Assembly (NCBI RefSeq): GCF_005239225.2
Contig: NC_133302.1
Coordinates: forward strand, 2,232,001 to 2,296,000
Reading direction: 5' to 3'
Length of the DNA stretch: 64,000 bases
Source of the DNA: Populus alba
Lineage: Eukaryota; Streptophyta; Magnoliopsida; Malpighiales; Salicaceae
Part shown: positions 59,501 through 64,000 of the stretch, piece by piece
Layout: every line of letters begins with the position of its first letter
Position numbering within the stretch: the first letter of the stretch is position 1
Notes under the pieces: model-generated
The model's database searches: none
The model's input: only the letters and a program-made list of their open reading frames with translations
What the model was told of the DNA's origin: nothing
Position numbers and translations under genes: made by a program

Positions 59501-60870
59501 CAAGTTGAAAGCACAACTTATTACCCAAAATTAACTCTTGAGAGGGCTATTCTTATGAACACTCATCAAATTTTACTTCACATCATTAGTGTTCTTAGCA
59601 ATTACACTAACATTGTTAGATTTTCATCTGTTTGCTGTGATCCTAAGTTGATGGATTATATTGATGCAAGATAATTATGAATTTGACAAGAAATTCATAA
59701 GATAAATAAGAGTGTGTGAATCTACAGTACAACAATTAATATACAAAGTAATGAGCTCTTACCATTTCCTTGGAGAGTACATTGTATGCATCTTTGGGAA
59801 GCCAAATTCTGCTGCAATTTCCAGGATGGTTACGCGACCTTTGACGAATAATCTCCCTTCCCATCTTTCGTAATATATCATGCATCCTTAACCTATTCTG
59901 ATTCTCGGTGTCGATTGTTATGAGAGACCTTCCAATGAGAGTTCTGAAAGCTACTTCTGGATGGCAATCGTAACGAGCACCTACTATATCTGCTACATAT
60001 TCTTTGTCTCTACCAACAAAAAAGCACGCAATATCAAGGAATATCTCGCTTGTATCCACATCAAGTGCATCAAAACTTACTCTAAGCTTTCCTTGAATAT
60101 CATAATGCGGAATATTTTGCCAATGGGTAATATAGATTTCCTATTCAGTCTTGTCTCTTATGGACAAATGAGAACCCAAGATTTGTAGAGCCAAAGGAAG
60201 TCCTTTGCAGTAGTCCACTACCTTTTCTGAAAACTGCTCATAATCCTTTGCTGGACGGGTTTCCCTAAAGGCATGCAAACTGAAAAGCTGAAGAGACTGG
60301 TCTCGATCCAATTCTTTAGCATGATACATTCCGTCTACCCCCACTTCTGCTAGCAGATGCTTGTTCTTAGTTACAACAATTATTATACTTCCGGCACCAA
60401 ACCAGCATCTCTCTCCCATCAATGCCTCCAGTTGTTCCCTTTTGTCCACATCGTCAAAAACAAGAAGGATTTTCTTACGATGAAGTCGTTCTTTGATCAA
60501 ATTCATTCCTTCATAAACATTACTGACCTTCCAAACATTTGGTTTCAGAATATCATGAAGAAGCCGTTCTTGTAATTCAACCAGACCATTCGGCTTATCT
60601 GATATTTCCTTGACATCCGAAAGAAAACTGCTTCCTTCAAATCCAAAAAAAAGTTTGTTAAACACAGCTTTTGCTATTGTTGTCTTGCCTATTCCAGCTA
60701 TCCCATGTATTCCCACGATGCCAACATCAGGTTTTGCACCTTTTAGCAAGGAAATAATATCCTGAACTCTAGAATAAATACCAACTGGGTGTTTGGCTAC
60801 GTGCAAGGTTTTGTTTCCCAGTTTACAAGCTACATCACTGACAATCTTTTTAATGAATTCCGCTTCATAT
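56542..60870 (-). pseudogene. NBS-LRR (TNL-type) disease-resistance pseudogene (TNL-2)
   Basis: Exons by homology: 59763-60870 (NB-ARC), 58272-58535, 57240-58164 (LRRs) and 56542-57128 (C-JID start and tail). The splice sites are good and equivalent to those of TNL-1. NB-ARC motifs are orthodox: GIAGIGKTTIAK, LLVFDDVD, KGLPLALQILGSH, MHDILRKMG. Lesions: an in-frame TAG at 60141-60143, after IRDKTE where TNLs normally have Trp; a frameshift near 58110-58135; another near 57832 (after GTAIS); and another in the last exon near 56910-56960. No TIR exon occurs between 60871 and 64000, so it is lost or lies further right. The LRR part (LPESMGNLKSLQTLNVTECS) is still easily recognised. Confidence 0.9.
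58536..59762 (-). other. Intron of the TNL-2 pseudogene
   Basis: 1.2 kb, AT-rich, includes an 83-codon plus-strand frame (59423-59674) of no recognised family. CATTTCAATCT phrases are repeated at about 58709 and 58946. Confidence 0.5.
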
Positions 60871-61481
60871 CTGTTCATAGAGAAAGAAAGACAACAATGG
60901 CGTTTAGGTTGTTAGATATTAATCCAGAATTTTCAAGCCCATGCCTCTCTAGAACTATCAAGGAAGTGCATCTTGAAAATCTAGCTCATCCATCTCTAGA
61001 ATCTCTTCAAAAAAATAAAGTCATCCTTTCTTGTAAATGATATTCTATTAGAAGTCTCTAGGCTATCAAACAGACCTAGCAGCCCATATAGACATGCTGC
61101 CACTTTCTTGTAAGAAGGATTGAAAGGGCGTAAAATCGTTATTTAAAGATTTTTTAAAAATATATTAAAATAATATTTTTTTTATTTTTAAAAATTTATT
61201 TTTAATATTATCAAATTAAAACATTCCAAAAACATTTAAAAAATTAATTTGAAAAAAAAACTTATATTTTGAAGAAAAACATATTATAAACTAGTTGGTG
61301 TTCAAGCATCACTCAGAGTAAACAAGCAAGCAATTTTATACATGAAAAAGTTTGTCCAGTGTTTGTGAAGAGCAAGAGTGGCGTGAGTGAGTTGAGAAAG
61401 ATTTGTGTGTGCAAGTGAAAAATAATCGAAGTGTGAGGCCTGAGTGGTGAGTGGGTGATGTGATAATATTAAAGAGAGCGT
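60871..61481. other. Region upstream of the TNL-2 NB-ARC exon
   Basis: Would be intron 1 of the resistance gene if a TIR exon exists beyond the window. AT-rich MITE-like repeat at about 61140-61270. No TIR sequence found. Confidence 0.5.
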
Positions 61482-61497
61482 CTGGTGTGTGAGTGTT

Positions 61498-61701
61498 TTT
61501 TTTTATTTATTTATTTACGTGGGTATCCGGGTCAGCTTGCGCGCACCACGACTAATCCCACGACTTACTGAACATCCTGCAAACTCAGTGAGCATGTAAG
61601 GCACCGCGGAGGTGACAGACGTGTACGGTGAGATTTGAACCCAGGATGTAGAGGAAGGAACAAATCCCTTCAACCGCTGAGTCAAGACCTCAAGTGCACG
61701 C
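61498..61701 (-). mobile_element. tRNA-derived SINE
   Basis: On the minus strand a box A-like GACTCAGCGGTTGA (61671-61684) is followed by the box B sequence GGGTTCAAATCT (61631-61642), the two parts of an RNA polymerase III promoter. The 3' end is an AAATAAATAAAT tail running into A's. CTGGTGTGTGAGTGTT flanks it directly at 61482-61497 and 61702-61717, a 16-bp target-site duplication as LINE-mobilised SINEs leave. Body about 204 bp. Confidence 0.88.
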
Positions 61702-61717
61702 CTGGTGTGTGAGTGTT

Positions 61718-64000
61718 ATACACATTAGTTGGTGTTCAAGTATCAATATTTTGTACAAAATTCTTATATTGAATATAATTAAGTTATTCTGTCAATTTAT
61801 CACTATTTATCAGAGCTTTTGCCCAAAATTTTATATCCAACATTAGTTTTTTTTTTTTTTAATATACATCCTTAAATACTAGATAATTAGGTAATATTAC
61901 ATAGCGGGTTGAACAAATAAAATATGAAATATGAAAAAACATATCAAGACATTGTTAATTTATTTCTCAGTAGCAAATTTTTTTTCATTATTAACTCAAA
62001 ACTTGGTTTAATTAGTCAACTTTAAAACTTTATAAACTTGAGCCATGAGTAACTTGAATTTTAAATTAAATTATTTAAGAGTTAATTTAATATTACACAA
62101 TCAACTTAACAAGTTTAAAGATAACTTAAATGAATTGTAAAATTATAATTTCACTTAAAAGAAATCAAATTGATTTTTTTAAAAAATAAATATTAAGATA
62201 GTAAAATATTAAATCTATTCGGGTCAATCTGTCAAACTCATGATCTTGATCATGGATTCAAGAGGATTTAATAAGTTCATTTTAAGTCAATTTTTTTTAA
62301 ATGTTGGTAACAAAGATAAAAAATCATAGTAAAGCAATAGAATAAAATTAAAAACCAAAACAAAACAATTATGATAAATTGCAAAAAAAATAAACAAACA
62401 AATAAACTTGGTAATATTACAAAAAGATTTCTACTATCTTACTCTAAAATAAAATAAAAATTAAATAAAATCTAATAAAATGGTATCTAAATATATTCTT
62501 AATTAATTTTTTAAAAAAATAATTAATTTTTGTAAAAATATATATAAAAATCAAAACATGAAGCTCTAGGTAGCCCAACTTACTTGGGCCATATGATAAA
62601 AGCCCAAGTGTGGTGGCCTACCCAAGTTTACCCCTATTAAAAAAGAAGAAGAAGCTGTTCCATGTTATTTATAAATCCAATTTTAAATCACATCATTTAT
62701 AAACCTAATTGAAGTTGTCGAAAAGATTAACCTGTGTTTTTTTTTATTTAAGAACTCAATTTATAATCTATTTTCCTATAAGAAAAAGTTCTTAGAACCT
62801 AAAACAATTAATTTAAGAACTTCAAAATTAGTTAAAAATATAAACAGAAAAATATCTCTCTCAATCTTGATATTTGTTTTTTTTTTTTTTGTTTTTTGGA
62901 AATTAAAAACTCAAAAACATTTTAATGTCATTCCTCTTAGCATGTGGAATATTTTGATATCAAATTTGATTATTTTTTATAATAAAATTCAATTTAATAT
63001 CAATATTTTTTTGACCAAAATAATCATGTAAAAACTAAAAAGTAGATTGAAATATGTTATCAATACCAAATCTCAAATCAACATAATATTTAAAGATAAA
63101 ATTGAAAAGAAAAAAAATGATGAAAGAAGAAAATAATAAAAAGCAAAAGGGAAACCAATATTTTTTTTTAATGACTTCTTCATTTTCAATCTCTTGAAAA
63201 TAAAAAAAATTGAATTTCTTTTTTTTTTTTTAAATCAAGCATCAAGAGGATTTTTTTAAGACTATAATAGTCATATAAAAAGTAAATTATGAACACAGTA
63301 GTAAAAAATTAAATTTTAAAAAAACCAATGAATAAATGAATAAACAAATAAAAGTTATTAATTAAATCTAAAAAACTAAAATAAATGAATAAAAATATTA
63401 TGTAAATTTACAATGCATCCCCTCACAAACTGCAATGAAAAACCGATGCTTTTTAATTTTTATTCAATTAATAAATAATGCCAAATCCTTTGAATCTTCC
63501 AACAATACTTTCACTTTTAGCAATACTTTCACGGGAAAGGTGAACCTCTAACCCTTCATGAGTCTTGTTGGCTTTATCGATCTAGTTCTATTATTATATA
63601 ATTTAGTAAAATTGAATATTGATATTCATAAATGAGCATGGGTATGTCACGTATGTGTATATAGCAATAATTTTTTTTTAAAAAAAGCTTTTTTATTGGA
63701 TATATATAAAGTAAAGATATGGAAAGCTAGTAACCACCTAAAATGCATGTATATATGTTTACACATCTAGCACTCAGAGGAAAGGTTGCGAATAATAATT
63801 AATGATTATTTAAAAAAAAAACGAACTTATTAAATTTTTTAACTCTGTTTGGGAAATAACTTAGAAATTAATTTGCTACCTCTAAATATTGCAATTAAAA
63901 ATTAATATATAATTGAAGTGAAAATATCAAGCTTAAATTGATAATAATAAAAAAATTGTTTATGTTGATATGTGCAGGTGGATCTGTGACAGAGAAGGTA
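61718..64000. other. AT-rich region to the window edge
   Basis: No supported gene. Long A/T runs and MITE-like stretches. At the very end GATATGTGCAG|GTGGATCTGTG could be an acceptor followed by an exon on the plus strand, but only 22 bases are visible. Confidence 0.5.

Noticed and set aside
59423..59674. 83-codon plus-strand frame in the TNL-2 intron
   Set aside because: Low complexity, no recognised motif, no splice context.
63979..64000. Possible acceptor and exon start at the right edge
   Set aside because: Only 22 bases visible after the acceptor; nothing can be identified.
1..64000. Search for a coherent new gene system (cluster of cooperating unknown genes)
   Set aside because: Every multi-exon gene belongs to a known plant family with no evident joint pathway; novelty here lies in the TNL-1 tail and the repeats rather than in a new gene cluster.

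Overview
This window is nuclear DNA of a flowering plant, very probably a poplar or close relative (Salicaceae). The grounds are split genes with GT-AG introns, plant-only families (SnRK2 kinase, chloroplast ferrochelatase with a light-harvesting motif, UGT88-type glycosyltransferase, TIR-NBS-LRR receptors), AT-rich spacers, and dispersed AT-rich MITE-like repeats and a TRIM family that I associate with Populus from memory. The species call is inference.

Left half (1-25,000), mostly single-copy genes. It holds the 3' end of a subclass I SnRK2 kinase (+), a ten-exon ferrochelatase 2 (-) that converges on it, a two-exon UGT (-), a nine-coding-exon TOM1-like VHS/GAT protein (-) with a 5'-UTR intron, and an eight-exon organellar zinc alcohol dehydrogenase-like protein (+). 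All of these are reconstructed in phase across splice sites.

Middle (25,000-35,100), mobile-element territory. It holds a Copia RNase H relic, a 160-bp tandem duplication, a 605-bp element with terminal inverted repeats, degenerate pieces of a 'TGTCGCA' LTR family, and a bounded Copia element (29751-35072, minus strand) with two LTRs and a TATTT target-site duplication. That Copia carries a 0.9-kb nested insertion.

Right half (35,100-61,000), a disease-resistance locus interleaved with transposons. TNL-1 (35123-40772, -) reads through in six exons as a TIR-NBS-LRR-C-JID receptor with an unusual acidic repeat tail and weakened NB-ARC motifs. The Copia element sits about 50 bp past its stop codon, and a second, decayed Copia (+) begins about 0.6 kb upstream of its start. 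The second Copia is split by a 2.33-kb LTR insertion with a perfect TCAAG duplication. Between 48.5 and 54.7 kb are a LINE relic, two TRIM relics, four copies of a fold-back repeat and a 1-kb segmental duplication. A second NBS-LRR (56542-60870, -) is a pseudogene with an in-frame TAG and several frameshifts, and its TIR exon is not in the window. A tRNA-derived SINE with a 16-bp duplication lies at 61.5 kb. The rest, to 64,000, is AT-rich with no gene I can support.

Functionally the ordinary genes look independent (stress kinase, heme synthesis, glycosylation, endosomal sorting, redox enzyme). The resistance genes form a small cluster that appears to have expanded and decayed amid transposon insertion. 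No CRISPR, operon or tRNA gene is seen.
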